Shown: positions 7,916-17,104 of the stretch, piece by piece
How positions within the stretch are numbered: the first letter of the stretch is position 1
Layout: every line of letters starts with the position of its first letter
Assembly: GCA_963712825.1 (NCBI GenBank)
Contig: CAVQJP010000011.1
Span: 186,001 to 250,000, forward strand
DNA length: 64,000 nt
DNA from: AP-15 sp963712825
GTDB lineage: Bacteria; Pseudomonadota; Alphaproteobacteria; ATCC43930; CGMCC-115725
Direction: 5' to 3'
Notes under the pieces: model-generated
The model's input: the letters and a program-made list of their open reading frames with translations, nothing else
Told to the model about the DNA's origin: nothing
Databases searched by the model: none
Position numbers and translations under genes: made by a program

Positions 7916-9994
7916 ATGGGACTGCTGATCGGTCTTATCGGACCTCTCATCATCGAGAACGACCAGCGTCGGATCGGCAAGCTGCCGAGAAAGGCGCGGG
8001 CTTTGGTGGCTTACCTGGCGACCCAGGGCGGCCGGCCGGTCAGCCGCGAGCGGCTGTCCGACCTGCTGTGGCCGTATCAGGGGTCGGATCAGGCGCGCCA
8101 CAGCCTGCGCAACTGCCTGTTGGAGCTGCGCAAGGCATTGGGGCAGAGCGCCGGGCGATACCTGGGTGCCGAATTCGCCAATTGCCGGCTGCAGGACATC
8201 GATACCGACATCGAGCGCTTCGAGCAGCTGTCGCGTTCAAAGGACCGGGTTGAGCTGGCGACCGCGGCGGACCTCTATCGCGGCGAATTCCTCGCCGATT
8301 TCGTCATTGATTCGGAACCGTTTCAGGAATGGCTCGCGAGCGAGCGCGACCGTACCCTCGATCTCATCTGCGGCGTGCTGCAGCGGCTGTCCGCATTGCA
8401 GGACGAGGCGGCGGAGCACGAGGCGGCAATAAAATCCGCCAAACGCCTGGCGTTGCTCGATCCGCTCTCGGAGATAGGCCAGCGGGCGCTGATCCGCGCC
8501 TATGCGCGCGCCGGCCGCCGTCCGGAAGCATTGCGGCAATATCGCACCTGCGCCGAAATTCTGAAGCGCGAGCTCGGCGTGGCACCCGACGCGGAAACCC
8601 AGGCGCTGGCCAATGAGATCGCCCAGCCGGGGGGCCTCGTCGAGCCGTCCGCCGGCAGGCCGGCGGAGCGGCCAGGCGAGGCGCGTACGGTCATCGCCGA
8701 CACGCCCGCCTTCAAGCGCGGCGCCATTGGCGCGACGGCGTCGCTTCACGAAGTGTCGCGGCTGCGCTGGCCGTGCCTGCTGCCGAGCATCGCCGTCGCG
8801 GTAGCGCCGCTGCGCAATCTTACCGGCAACTCCGAGCAGCAATACTTGGTGGAGGCGTTCACCGAGGACCTTGTGACCGATCTGTTGCGCCACGGCCCCG
8901 GCCTGTCATTGGCGCGCATCGCCGACGAGCGCCGGGTGGCGGACATTCTGCCCCGGATCGACGGTACCGAAATCGAATACGTCGTCACCGGCAGCGCGCA
9001 GCGCAGCGGTCCGCAAACCTTCCGGGTCAATGTGCAGATCACCGATGCGGCGACCGCGGAGTACCGCTGGGCCGGCCGCTACGAATTCGACCTCGACGGA
9101 GCCGGCCCGGGCCAGACCCGGATCACCCGGCAGGTCTCGCGTGAGGTCCATGCGCTGCTGCTGCGCGAAGCCAGCCGCCGCACCTTTGTAAAGGCCGGGG
9201 TCGAGCTCGGGCTTGGCGAGTGCCTGGCGCAGGCGGCGGGCGCGCTCAAGGGCAAGATCCGCCCCGAGCTGACCGCCGAGGCGCAGCGCTGGTTTCTCGC
9301 GGCGCTGGCGCTCGATCCGCGCAATGTCGAGGCGCTTACCGGACTGGCCAAGACCTGCCAGCATCTGGTCAGCGCGCCGTGGTGGGCGGATTCGAGCGCC
9401 GCGACGGTAGCGCTCGATCTCGGCCAGGAAGCCATCGCCGCCGCTCTCGATCTGGCGCCGCGCAACGCCGTCGCCAAGTGCATCCAGGGGATGCTCTATT
9501 CGGCAGGCGGGCAGCTGGAGGAGGCGGCCACGGCCTTTGACCAGTCTCTGGAGATGGACTCGCATCTGGCCAGCGCTCACGCTTTTTCCGGATACAACGC
9601 CGCGTTTCTCGGCCATGCCGAGGACACCGTGCCGGCGGTCGAGCGCGCGATGCGCTTTGACCAGAGCGATCGGCGCCACAGCATATTTTTATTTTTCAGC
9701 GGATTTGCGGAAATGCTGCTCGGACGCACCGAGAGCGCCATCCCGCTGCTGCAAAAGTCGCTGGAGCGCAACCCGAGCTATGGCGGCGCGCAATTGTTTC
9801 TGATGGCGGGACTGTCGCTTGTCGGTCGCAAGGCCGAAGCGGCACGCGCGGCGGCCGCATTCAGCGATCAATATCCGGGTTCGCGCGCCAACGACTTCGA
9901 GCAGCTCTGGCTGTCGCGTTCGACCTGTCCTGCCTATCGCGCCCAGATCGACCCGGTGTTCGACAAAATCCGCTCGCTCGGGCTCGGCGGCTGA
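7916..9994 (+). CDS. SARP/BTAD-type transcriptional activator with TolB-like and TPR regions
   Basis: The 692-residue product starts with an OmpR/SARP-type winged helix (about residues 1-90; LPRKARALVAYLA...RERLSDLLW). A bacterial transcriptional activation domain follows (about 100-245; DLYRGEFLADF...LYRAYARAGRRPEALRQY-like TPR helices). Residues about 280-400 resemble the TolB/FlgO N-terminal domain found in adenylate-cyclase-like regulators (VAPLRNLTGN...YLVEAFTEDLVTDL). The rest is TPR repeats. Such proteins bind promoters through the winged helix and sense a partner through the TPR part. The ATG at 7916 has a GGGAAGA ribosome site. It probably regulates the PP-loop gene or the polysaccharide genes nearby; that is inference. 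Confidence 0.85.
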   Translation: MGLLIGLIGPLIIENDQRRIGKLPRKARALVAYLATQGGRPVSRERLSDLLWPYQGSDQARHSLRNCLLELRKALGQSAGRYLGAEFANCRLQDIDTDIERFEQLSRSKDRVELATAADLYRGEFLADFVIDSEPFQEWLASERDRTLDLICGVLQRLSALQDEAAEHEAAIKSAKRLALLDPLSEIGQRALIRAYARAGRRPEALRQYRTCAEILKRELGVAPDAETQALANEIAQPGGLVEPSAGRPAERPGEARTVIADTPAFKRGAIGATASLHEVSRLRWPCLLPSIAVAVAPLRNLTGNSEQQYLVEAFTEDLVTDLLRHGPGLSLARIADERRVADILPRIDGTEIEYVVTGSAQRSGPQTFRVNVQITDAATAEYRWAGRYEFDLDGAGPGQTRITRQVSREVHALLLREASRRTFVKAGVELGLGECLAQAAGALKGKIRPELTAEAQRWFLAALALDPRNVEALTGLAKTCQHLVSAPWWADSSAATVALDLGQEAIAAALDLAPRNAVAKCIQGMLYSAGGQLEEAATAFDQSLEMDSHLASAHAFSGYNAAFLGHAEDTVPAVERAMRFDQSDRRHSIFLFFSGFAEMLLGRTESAIPLLQKSLERNPSYGGAQLFLMAGLSLVGRKAEAARAAAAFSDQYPGSRANDFEQLWLSRSTCPAYRAQIDPVFDKIRSLGLGG

Positions 9995-10053
9995 CCCGTC
10001 GGGCTGAGCCAGGCAACGGCAGAACGGCGCGGCGGTAGGCGCCCGCGGGGCGG

Positions 10054-11748
10054 TCAGGACCGGGACGGCGGCGGCGACCACGGCTCCGGGGCGCGCGGCT
10101 CGAGATCGGTCACGACATCGACGACGACCGGCTCGTCGGCACTGAGCGCCGCGCTTAACGCCGGGGCGAGCGCCGATGCCTCCTCGACGCGGATGCCGCG
10201 CACGCCAAAGCTCTTCGCGACGGCGGTGAAGTCGGTCGGGCCAAAGCGGACCAGCGCTTCGCCGCGGCCGGGCCTGTTGCCGGCGATGCGGCGCACCCCG
10301 GTCAGGTTCTGGCCAAATCCGGAATTGTTGTTGACGACGACGGTGACCGGGATGCCGCAGCGGCGCGCCAATTCGAGCTCGGCCAGATGGTAGTAGAACC
10401 CGCCATCGCCGGTAAAGCACACGACCTTGCGGTGGGGTGCGGCGCATTGCGCGCCAAGCGAGGCCGGAAACGACCAGCCGAGCGACCCGGCCGCCCGCAG
10501 ATAGGTCTGCCCGGCCCCGTTGAAGTCGACCATCGTGCCGGTCCAGATGCCGGAATAGCCGGTGTCGGCGACGAGGATGCCGTCGGCGGGCAATGCCCTG
10601 GTCACCTCGGCGCACAGCCGCTCGACCCGGATCGGCGCCCGGTCATCCGCGACGAGCGGCGCCATCGCGGCGCGCCAGTCGGCGACGATCCGCGCCGCCT
10701 CCTCGGCAAAACCGCGGTCGCGCGCCGGCCGCCCGACCGCCTCGACGAGCCGGGCAAGCGTCGCCTTCGGGTCGCCGACGACACCGATCGTGTTGGGGTA
10801 GCTGCGCCCGATTTCGAGCGGGTCGGCGTCGATCTGCACGATCCTCGTCGCGAGCGGCGGGATCGCCCAGTTCAACGTGACCTGGTCGCCGGTGTCGCAT
10901 CCGACATAGAGGACGAGGTCGGCGGAGTGGACGATGCGGTTGGTGGGCGGCGCCGAATAGCCGCCAGGGACGCCGACATGCAGCGGGTGCCGCGTCGGGA
11001 CGATGCCGCGGGCGCCGAGCGAGGTCGCAACCGGGGCCGCCAGCGCCTCGGCCAAAGCGAGCAGTTCGGGCCCCGCCTGCGACGCCGAGGCACCCTCGCC
11101 GGCAATGATGACAATTCGCGACGCCGCCTTCAGCGCCACCGCCGCGCGCTCGATGTCATCGGCGGCGCCGACCGGCCGGTGCGCCGGGATACGGCGCGTC
11201 TCGGGATCGATAACGGTCGACTCGTCGGTTTGGCCGAGTTCGATCACGTCGCCCTGCAGCCCGCAGAAATCGAGATGGGTCGGGCGCGGCGTGTCGGCCA
11301 ACGCGGCGCGCCAAGCGTGACGGAGCAGCCGCGGCAATTCGGCGGTCGCGTCGACCGGCGCCGAAAACTTGGTGACCGCGGCAAACAGCGGCGCGTGCGG
11401 AATTTCCTGGTAGCTGTTGCGGTGCTGAAACGACGGCTCCTTGCGGCCGGTCAGCGCTATGACCGGGCTGCGCCCGAGCCAGGCATCCTGCAGACCCGAA
11501 GCAAGATTGGCCGCACCTACCGACTGCGCCATGCACACCCCCGGCTTGCCGGTGATGCGGGCATAGCCGTCGGCCATGTAGGCGGCGGCCTTTTCCGAAT
11601 GGGCGAGGACGCGGGTGACGCCGAGGTCGTCGAACTCCAGCAAGGTGCGGCGCAGGACCAATTCGACAAAAAAGACATGGGTCATGCCGGTGCCGGCGAG
11701 GGCCCGCGCCAGCCACTGGGCGCCATTGATCGTCCTTGCTTCGCTCAA
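10054..11748 (-). CDS. Thiamine pyrophosphate-dependent enzyme, acetolactate synthase-like
   Basis: The 564-residue product has the three-domain plan of the acetolactate synthase/benzoylformate decarboxylase superfamily. The glutamate that activates thiamine is E52 (AHSEKAAAYMADGYAR), and the TPP/Mg motif runs from GDGG at 447 to NNNSGFG at about 473. The central domain (residues about 190-330) is a degenerate nucleotide-binding fold. The start is TTG at 11748, chosen because GGAGG lies 9 bases upstream. It is 34 bp downstream of an SDR gene, and the two likely form one transcript. Members of this group make or cleave 2-keto acids. The exact substrate is unknown, and it need not be the branched-chain amino acid enzyme, since no small regulatory subunit gene is near. 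Confidence 0.85.
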   Translation of the reverse strand: MSEARTINGAQWLARALAGTGMTHVFFVELVLRRTLLEFDDLGVTRVLAHSEKAAAYMADGYARITGKPGVCMAQSVGAANLASGLQDAWLGRSPVIALTGRKEPSFQHRNSYQEIPHAPLFAAVTKFSAPVDATAELPRLLRHAWRAALADTPRPTHLDFCGLQGDVIELGQTDESTVIDPETRRIPAHRPVGAADDIERAAVALKAASRIVIIAGEGASASQAGPELLALAEALAAPVATSLGARGIVPTRHPLHVGVPGGYSAPPTNRIVHSADLVLYVGCDTGDQVTLNWAIPPLATRIVQIDADPLEIGRSYPNTIGVVGDPKATLARLVEAVGRPARDRGFAEEAARIVADWRAAMAPLVADDRAPIRVERLCAEVTRALPADGILVADTGYSGIWTGTMVDFNGAGQTYLRAAGSLGWSFPASLGAQCAAPHRKVVCFTGDGGFYYHLAELELARRCGIPVTVVVNNNSGFGQNLTGVRRIAGNRPGRGEALVRFGPTDFTAVAKSFGVRGIRVEEASALAPALSAALSADEPVVVDVVTDLEPRAPEPWSPPPSRS

Positions 11749-11782
11749 TTGCCGTTTCCTCCGATTGCGCTGCGGCGCTGTT

Positions 11783-12544
11783 TCACAGGGTCAGCCCGCC
11801 GTCGACGATAACCGTCTGCCCGGTGACCATCGCCGCGCCGGCGCACAGAAAAAAGATCGTCTCGGCAATGTCCTCGGGACGGCACGCGCGCTTCAAGGGC
11901 GTGCGCTCGATCGAGGTTTCCTTGCGGTCGGCCGGCCAATCCTTGTTCCACGGGCTGTCGACAAAACCCGGCGCCACCGCATTGACCCGGATTTCCGGCG
12001 CCAGGGTGCGGGCGAGACTCCGCGTCAGGTTGATCAGCCCGGCCTTGCTCGTGGCATAGGGAATGCTGCTGCCCGACCCCATCACGCCGGCGATCGAGGC
12101 GGTGTTGCAGATCGCGCCGCGCGCTGCGCGCAAGGCAGGCACCGCGGCATGGGCGCAGCGGAACGGGCCGATCAGGTTGGTGGTCAGGATCGTCGACCAG
12201 AAATCCTCGGTCAGCGCGTCGAGGTCCGCAAACGGGATCGGCGTCGGCGTCGCCGGGGTGCCGGCGTTGTTGACGAGAAAATCGAGCCGGCCGAGTGCGG
12301 CGACCGCGCGCTCGACCATTCCCTCGGCCTCGCTCGGGCGCGCCACGTTGCCGGGTGCCGCGACGACATGCCGGCCCTCCGCGCGCAGGCGCTCGACCGC
12401 CGCCGGCCCGCGCGGGTCGTCGGGCAGATGATTGAGAGCGACCGCAGCACCGCAGCGCGCGAACATCTCGGCCGCCGCGAGACCGATCCCAGAGGCGGCT
12501 CCGGTCACCAGCACCGTCTTGCCGGCGAGATCCGCTGTGATCAT
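11783..12544 (-). CDS. Short-chain dehydrogenase/reductase (SDR)
   Basis: The 253-residue product is a classical SDR. The cofactor motif TGAASGIG is at residues 14-21, NNAG lies near 90, and the catalytic Ser and YATSK (Y-x-x-x-K) lie near 145-161. The C-terminal GQTVIVDGGLTL is typical. It oxidises or reduces an alcohol/ketone with NAD(P). The ATG at 12544 has AAAGGGG 7 bases upstream, so the open frame reaching further upstream is not coding. It sits between a YdcF-like gene and a TPP-enzyme gene in a leftward group of four. Pairing of an SDR with a TPP enzyme suggests a short pathway in which a 2-keto product is reduced, but the substrate is unknown. Confidence 0.9.
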   Translation of the reverse strand: MITADLAGKTVLVTGAASGIGLAAAEMFARCGAAVALNHLPDDPRGPAAVERLRAEGRHVVAAPGNVARPSEAEGMVERAVAALGRLDFLVNNAGTPATPTPIPFADLDALTEDFWSTILTTNLIGPFRCAHAAVPALRAARGAICNTASIAGVMGSGSSIPYATSKAGLINLTRSLARTLAPEIRVNAVAPGFVDSPWNKDWPADRKETSIERTPLKRACRPEDIAETIFFLCAGAAMVTGQTVIVDGGLTL

Positions 12545-12669
12545 GTCGGGCCCCTTTGGGAGAATGGCGACATGCCGAAGCATGCGCGCGCCGCAGCGGG
12601 TGTCAAGCCGGCGCCGCTCCAGGCGCCCTGTTCCGGAAAGGAGCGGGAAAGGGCGGGGATCATCCGACC

Positions 12670-13425
12670 CTACCCTTTGCCGTAGCGCACGACATACCAG
12701 GCGAGGCCGATCAGCTCGTGCAATGCGTAGTAGCTGCCGAGCAATGCCGGGATGTCCGGAAACACGATCGCCGGCGACAGCGGCAGCGCCCGGCCTTCGG
12801 AAAGCGGCGCGGCGGCGACCGGGTAGCCGACCGCGTAAAACGACCACAATGCCCGCGCCATATGCCAGGGATTGGTCACAACCAGCGCCGAGGATATGCC
12901 GGCACGGCGTAGGATCTCGGCCGAATAGAGCGCATTCTCGTAGGTCGTGCGCGAGCGTTCCTCGCGCCATCGCACCGGCACGCCGAAGTCGCTGCCGAGC
13001 GACTCGGCCATCATCCCGGCCAGCGAATCGTCCGCACCTTTGAGCCAGCCGCCGCTGACCAGGATCGGCAGCCCGGTGCGGCGCTGCTGGCGTGCCGCCG
13101 CGGCGAGCCGGTCCAATGTGACCGGGCCGACGACGTCGCGGCCGCCGGGCTCGTCGCTGTGGCGGTATTCGGCCGAGAGCACGATTATCGCGCCCGGCGG
13201 CGCCGGCAGCGGCAAGCTCGGGACGACGCCGGCGAGCTTGTCGGCGGAGCGGATCAGCAGAAAGCTCACCACCGGCGTCGCCGTCAGATAGAGGCAGAGG
13301 ACCGAGACGGTCGCCAGCACGAGGCCGGCGCGCCGCCATCGCCAGGCGAGCGCCACCCCGATCAGCGTCAGCAGGACGAACAGGTTCGGGGGGACCAGCG
13401 TCGAATACGAAATCCATTGCAGCAT
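12670..13425 (-). CDS. YdcF/SanA-like DUF218 membrane protein
   Basis: The 251-residue product has two N-terminal hydrophobic helices (about residues 10-65) followed by a periplasmic DUF218 (YdcF/ElyC/SanA) domain. The family pattern is readable: AIIVLSAEY near residue 80, ILVSGGWLKG near 120, EERSRTTYENA near 155 and VVTNPWHMARA near 180. Relatives affect envelope polymer synthesis through undecaprenyl-phosphate carriers. The ATG is at 13425, 27 bp after the upstream acetyltransferase stop. In this polysaccharide locus a role in polymer assembly fits, but that is inference. Confidence 0.88.
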   Translation of the reverse strand: MLQWISYSTLVPPNLFVLLTLIGVALAWRWRRAGLVLATVSVLCLYLTATPVVSFLLIRSADKLAGVVPSLPLPAPPGAIIVLSAEYRHSDEPGGRDVVGPVTLDRLAAAARQQRRTGLPILVSGGWLKGADDSLAGMMAESLGSDFGVPVRWREERSRTTYENALYSAEILRRAGISSALVVTNPWHMARALWSFYAVGYPVAAAPLSEGRALPLSPAIVFPDIPALLGSYYALHELIGLAWYVVRYGKG

Positions 13426-13452
13426 GGTGCGGCAAATGCCCGGCGGAGAAGC

Positions 13453-14526
13453 TCAAACCGAGGGCGTCAGCGCTTCGCCGCGCAGCCGGTGATAAAGCTT
13501 CGCCGCCTCGCGCTTCAGTCCAATCCGCAGCCCGCGGCCGGTGCGCGGGTTGGCGGCGGCGATGCCCCAGCGCTCCCGCCGCTGCCGCAGCCAAAGTTTC
13601 TTGTAGGGGTCGTCGCCGCGGCCAAAATTGATCTCATATGGCCGGTCGTCGCCGAGAACCCATTCGGCGATCTCCATCGTCAGCAGGGTGCCAAGCGAGA
13701 GCTCGTCGAACCGCTTATCATGGGCGAGCTTGTAGATGACGGCGCGGCCGTTCCACAGAATCCAGAACTGCGCCGCGGCGGGGACGCCGTCGAGGCTCGA
13801 TATGCCGAGGCGCAGCGCCCCGGCCGCACCGGCAAGCCGGATCAGCGCGGGAATGAACTGGGGATGAGCCTCGACCGGCTTCCAGCTGCGGGCATAGATT
13901 GCCTGGTAATCGGCGATGGCGTGTTCGATCCCGCTGGAGCCGCCGAAAAAGGCGGTTTTCAGCCCGGCGGCGGCGGCGCGCCGGCGTTTGCGCCGCCATG
14001 TGTTGCGCAATTCCGAGGGGCGGCCGGCGACATAATCGGAAAAGCTCATGCCGGTCGTGTCTTCGTACCAATTGCCCGACGAAAGCCCGCATTCGACAAG
14101 CAGGCCGGCGCGGCGCAGCACGGTTGCGGCTGCGCCGTAAGCGGGGTCGCGCGGGTCGAGCTCGGAGAGCGCAATGCCGTCCCAGCGCGGGGTCTCGCCA
14201 AGGATGTCGTCGACGATGGCGGCGAGCCCAGCCGCGACATCGCTGTCCGGCGGATGGAGAACGCCATGCTCGACGCTGTAGGCGTTGGCAAGGCTGACGA
14301 GACGGCGCCCGGCGGTGTCCACGGCGGTGTGCAGCACGAGGGCGGCGGCAGAGCCCGGCTGCTCGTCGGCATAGATGCGGATTTCGCTCGACGGCGTCGT
14401 GCAGTGACGCGCCATCAGATCGTACCAGGCGGGCAGCGAGAAAAAGCTGCCGCGCCCGGCGGCGTCGAAAATGCCGGCGAGCGTGCTCGGCAGTCGCGTG
14501 AAATCGGGATTGCGGTAAGTTGCCAT
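13453..14526 (-). CDS. BioF2/CelD-type (FemAB-like) GNAT acetyltransferase
   Basis: The 357-residue product matches the double-GNAT fold of the BioF2-like/CelD family found in exopolysaccharide loci. Typical pieces are the basic WRRKRRRAAAAGLK near residue 180, a GVPAAAQFWILWNGRAVIYKLAHDKRF core near 250, and the C-terminal INFGRGDDPYKKLW. Relatives move an acyl group from acyl-CoA to an amine or sugar. The ATG at 14526 faces the promoter region of the divergent glycosyltransferase gene. It heads a leftward group (acetyltransferase, YdcF-like, SDR, TPP enzyme). A second member of the family lies at 17105, so the locus holds two. Confidence 0.85.
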   Translation of the reverse strand: MATYRNPDFTRLPSTLAGIFDAAGRGSFFSLPAWYDLMARHCTTPSSEIRIYADEQPGSAAALVLHTAVDTAGRRLVSLANAYSVEHGVLHPPDSDVAAGLAAIVDDILGETPRWDGIALSELDPRDPAYGAAATVLRRAGLLVECGLSSGNWYEDTTGMSFSDYVAGRPSELRNTWRRKRRRAAAAGLKTAFFGGSSGIEHAIADYQAIYARSWKPVEAHPQFIPALIRLAGAAGALRLGISSLDGVPAAAQFWILWNGRAVIYKLAHDKRFDELSLGTLLTMEIAEWVLGDDRPYEINFGRGDDPYKKLWLRQRRERWGIAAANPRTGRGLRIGLKREAAKLYHRLRGEALTPSV

Positions 14527-14582
14527 CAGGCGTCGCGGCTGGGGACGGCCCGGTTACGCCGCGTTCTCGGATCGGTTCCCTT

Positions 14583-15806
14583 GTGCAAATCCTGACGTTC
14601 ACGACGTTGTATCCGAGCGCCTCCCGGCCGCAGCACGGAATATTTGTCGAAACCCGGCTGCGCAAGCTCGTCGAGAGCGGCGCCGTCGCGGCGCGGGTCG
14701 TCGCGCCCTGTCCGTGGTTTCCGATCGCCTCGGCGCGCTTTGGCGAATACGGGGTAATGGCGCAGGTGCCTCGCCGTGAGACGCGGCATGGGATTGAGGT
14801 CGAGCACCCGCGCTATCCGCTGCTGCCAAAAATCGGCATGAGCACGGCGCCCATCGCGGTGTTTGCCGCTCTGCTGCCGGTGCTGCGCCGGCAGATCGCG
14901 ATGGGCCGCGATTTCGCGCTGATCGACGCGCATTATTTCTACCCGGACGGGGTGGCGGCGGTGTTGCTTGGCCGCGCCCTCGGCCGGCCGGTCGTCGTCA
15001 CCGCGCGCGGCAGCGACCTCAACCTGATCGCCGATTTTCGGGTGCCGCGCCGCTGGATCCGCTGGGCGGCGGCGAAAGCTGAGGGCCTGGTCGCGGTGTC
15101 GAGCGGCCTGCGCGACCGGCTGGCGGCGCTCGGCGCCCGGCCCGATCGGGTCAGGGTGTTGCGAAACGGGGTCGATCTGGCGCAGTTCCGGCCCGGTGAC
15201 CGGGCGGCGGCGCGGCGGGGGCTCGGTCTCACCCGACCGACCTTGCTCGCCGTGGGCAATCTCGTCGCGCTGAAGCGGCACAAGCTGATGGTCGAAGCGC
15301 TGGCATTGCTGCCGGAAACCGATCTGGTCATCGTCGGCGACGGGCCCCAGCGCGGCGCGATCGAGGCATTGGCGAGGCAACGCGGAATTCCCGATCGCGT
15401 TCGGCTGCTCGGCCGGCTGCCGCAGGAGCGGCTCGCGCAGATTTATCAGGCGGCCGATCTGCTGCTGCTGGTCTCGACGCATGAGGGCTGGCCCAATGTG
15501 CTGCTCGAAAGCATGGCCTGCGGCACCCCGGTCGTGGTGTCGGAGATTGCCGGCATTGCCGACATCGTCGCCACCCCGGCGGCCGGCCTGGTCGTCGCGG
15601 CAGTGACCGCGCAGCGCCTCGCCGCCGCAATCAGCGACCTGCTGGCGGGGCCGCCGACGCGCGCCGCGACCCGTGCCTATGCCGAGCAATTCGACTGGCA
15701 GGCCACGACCGACGGCCAGATCGCGCTGTTTCGCGAAATCTGCGAGGAGCATGCGCAAGCCGGCCCGACGCCCGTAGCCGCTCATTGCCGCAGCACCCGG
15801 GCGTAG
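14583..15806 (+). CDS. Glycosyltransferase family 4 (GT-B)
   Basis: The product has 407 residues with the GT-B two-lobe layout. The N-terminus reads MQILTFTTLYPSASRPQHGIF, typical of the family. The C-terminal lobe has VGNLVALKRHKLMVEA, GDGPQR and the E-x7-E donor-binding motif in THEGWPNVLLESMACGTPVV. It should transfer a sugar from a nucleotide donor to a lipid- or saccharide-linked acceptor on the cytoplasmic face. I placed the start at the GTG at 14583, because upstream in-frame TTG would add residues unlike the family and would overlap the divergent gene. The 3-prime end overlaps by 25 bp the end of the convergent, frameshifted glycosyltransferase. Confidence 0.9.
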   Translation: MQILTFTTLYPSASRPQHGIFVETRLRKLVESGAVAARVVAPCPWFPIASARFGEYGVMAQVPRRETRHGIEVEHPRYPLLPKIGMSTAPIAVFAALLPVLRRQIAMGRDFALIDAHYFYPDGVAAVLLGRALGRPVVVTARGSDLNLIADFRVPRRWIRWAAAKAEGLVAVSSGLRDRLAALGARPDRVRVLRNGVDLAQFRPGDRAAARRGLGLTRPTLLAVGNLVALKRHKLMVEALALLPETDLVIVGDGPQRGAIEALARQRGIPDRVRLLGRLPQERLAQIYQAADLLLLVSTHEGWPNVLLESMACGTPVVVSEIAGIADIVATPAAGLVVAAVTAQRLAAAISDLLAGPPTRAATRAYAEQFDWQATTDGQIALFREICEEHAQAGPTPVAAHCRSTRA

Positions 15807-16989
15807 ACCTCGCGATAGCGTTCGACGCTGTGCCGCCACGAGCGCTCGGCGTCGATATAGCGGACGGCGTTGGCCCGAATCCGCGGCCAGGACGCACGGT
15901 CGCGCAGGGCCGCGAGCACCCCTTCGGCGAGCCGGCCGGGATCGTCCGGCGGAAACAGGTAGCCGGTCTCGCGGTCGCGGATCAGCTCGCGATGCCCGCC
16001 CACATCGGAGGCGGCGACGACCCGCTCCTGCGCCATCGCCTCGAGCGGCTTCAGCGGCGTCACCAATTCGGTCAGCCGCCGCGACACGCGCGGAAAGACC
16101 AGCAGGTCGGCGAGATCGTAGTAACGCCCGATCTCGTGGTGCGGGACCCGGCCGGCGAAGACGACAGCCGGGCCGAGCCCGAGATCGTGCGCCAGCGCCT
16201 GGAGCCGCTCTTCTTCCGGGCCGCCGCCGACCAAGCAGCACGGCGATGTCGGGTTCTTCGCGGCGCATCAGCGGCAATGCCCGCAACAACAGGTCGAGCC
16301 CCTCATACGAATAGAACGAGCCGAGAAAGGCGAGGACGATGCCGCCGGCGAGCCCAAGCCGCGCGGCGAGCGCCGGGTCGGCGGCGCCCCGCTCCGCGGA
16401 AAGCGTCGCAGTCGACCGCGTTCGGAATGACGGTGACCTTTTCCTCGGCAATGCCGCGGGCGACGATTTCACGCCGCAAACCCTCGCAAATCGTCGTGAC
16501 TGCGTCGGCGCGGCGCAGCGCTCGGGTTTCGACCAGCCGTGTCGCCCGGTAACGCGGCCCGCCCTCGACATGGGTCCCGTGGCTCGCCGCCCCGTCTTCC
16601 CAGAAGGCGCGGACCTCGTAGACGACTGGGATTTGGTGGCGGCGTCCGGCGCGGATCGCCGGCAACGCGTTCAGAACCGGCGAGTGGGCGTGCAGGATGT
16701 CGGGCCGCACCTCGTTGACGATCTCGTCGATACGCCGGCCGAGGTCGCCGACAATCTTCAGGTCGCGGAGCCAGGGCAGCCGGGCGCCCGGTCCCGACGG
16801 CATCGGCGTGCGCAGAAATTCCCAGTCGCCGATCCGCTCGCGCGCGGGTCCCGGCGCATAGTGCTTTCCTGATGTCAGCACGACCGGGTCCCAGCCGAGC
16901 GCCCGCTGCTGATTTAAGATACCGAGGGTGCGATAGACGTAGCCGCTCTGCAACGGCAGCGAATGATCGAGGATGTGCAGGATTCGCAT
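15782..16989 (-). pseudogene. Glycosyltransferase family 4, broken by two frameshifts
   Basis: The sequence reads as one GT4 protein spread over three frames. Frame one starts at the ATG at 16989 (MRILHILDHSLPLQSGY) and runs to VIPNAVDCDAF near 16405. Frame two continues AERGAADPALAARLGL...EEPDIAVLL to about 16233. Frame three gives VGGGPEEERLQALAHDLG to the stop at 15782. Each shift is cured by removing one base: a C in TTCC near 16403 and a T in CTGCTTGG near 16233 (coding strand). All expected domains are present, including TPLKPLEAMA where the E-x7-E motif belongs. Two clean single-base insertions in a conserved gene suggest either a recent pseudogene or assembly error. If intact it would be a sugar transferase of the same polysaccharide locus. 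Confidence 0.85.
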
Positions 16990-17104
16990 CGCCGGATCGC
17001 GTCTCGTTGCTGCTCGCGAGCCATATACCATGCTCGTGCCGGGGTCGAGCTTACGGCGCGGCGGCTGATCGCGGGTTAACCCGCCATACAAGGGCGACGA
17101 CCGG

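Noticed and set aside
14526..16571. 681-codon leftward frame across the glycosyltransferase genes
   Set aside because: Only its middle piece (about 16233-16405) is real coding, belonging to the frameshifted GT4. The remainder is antisense to the intact GT4 gene.
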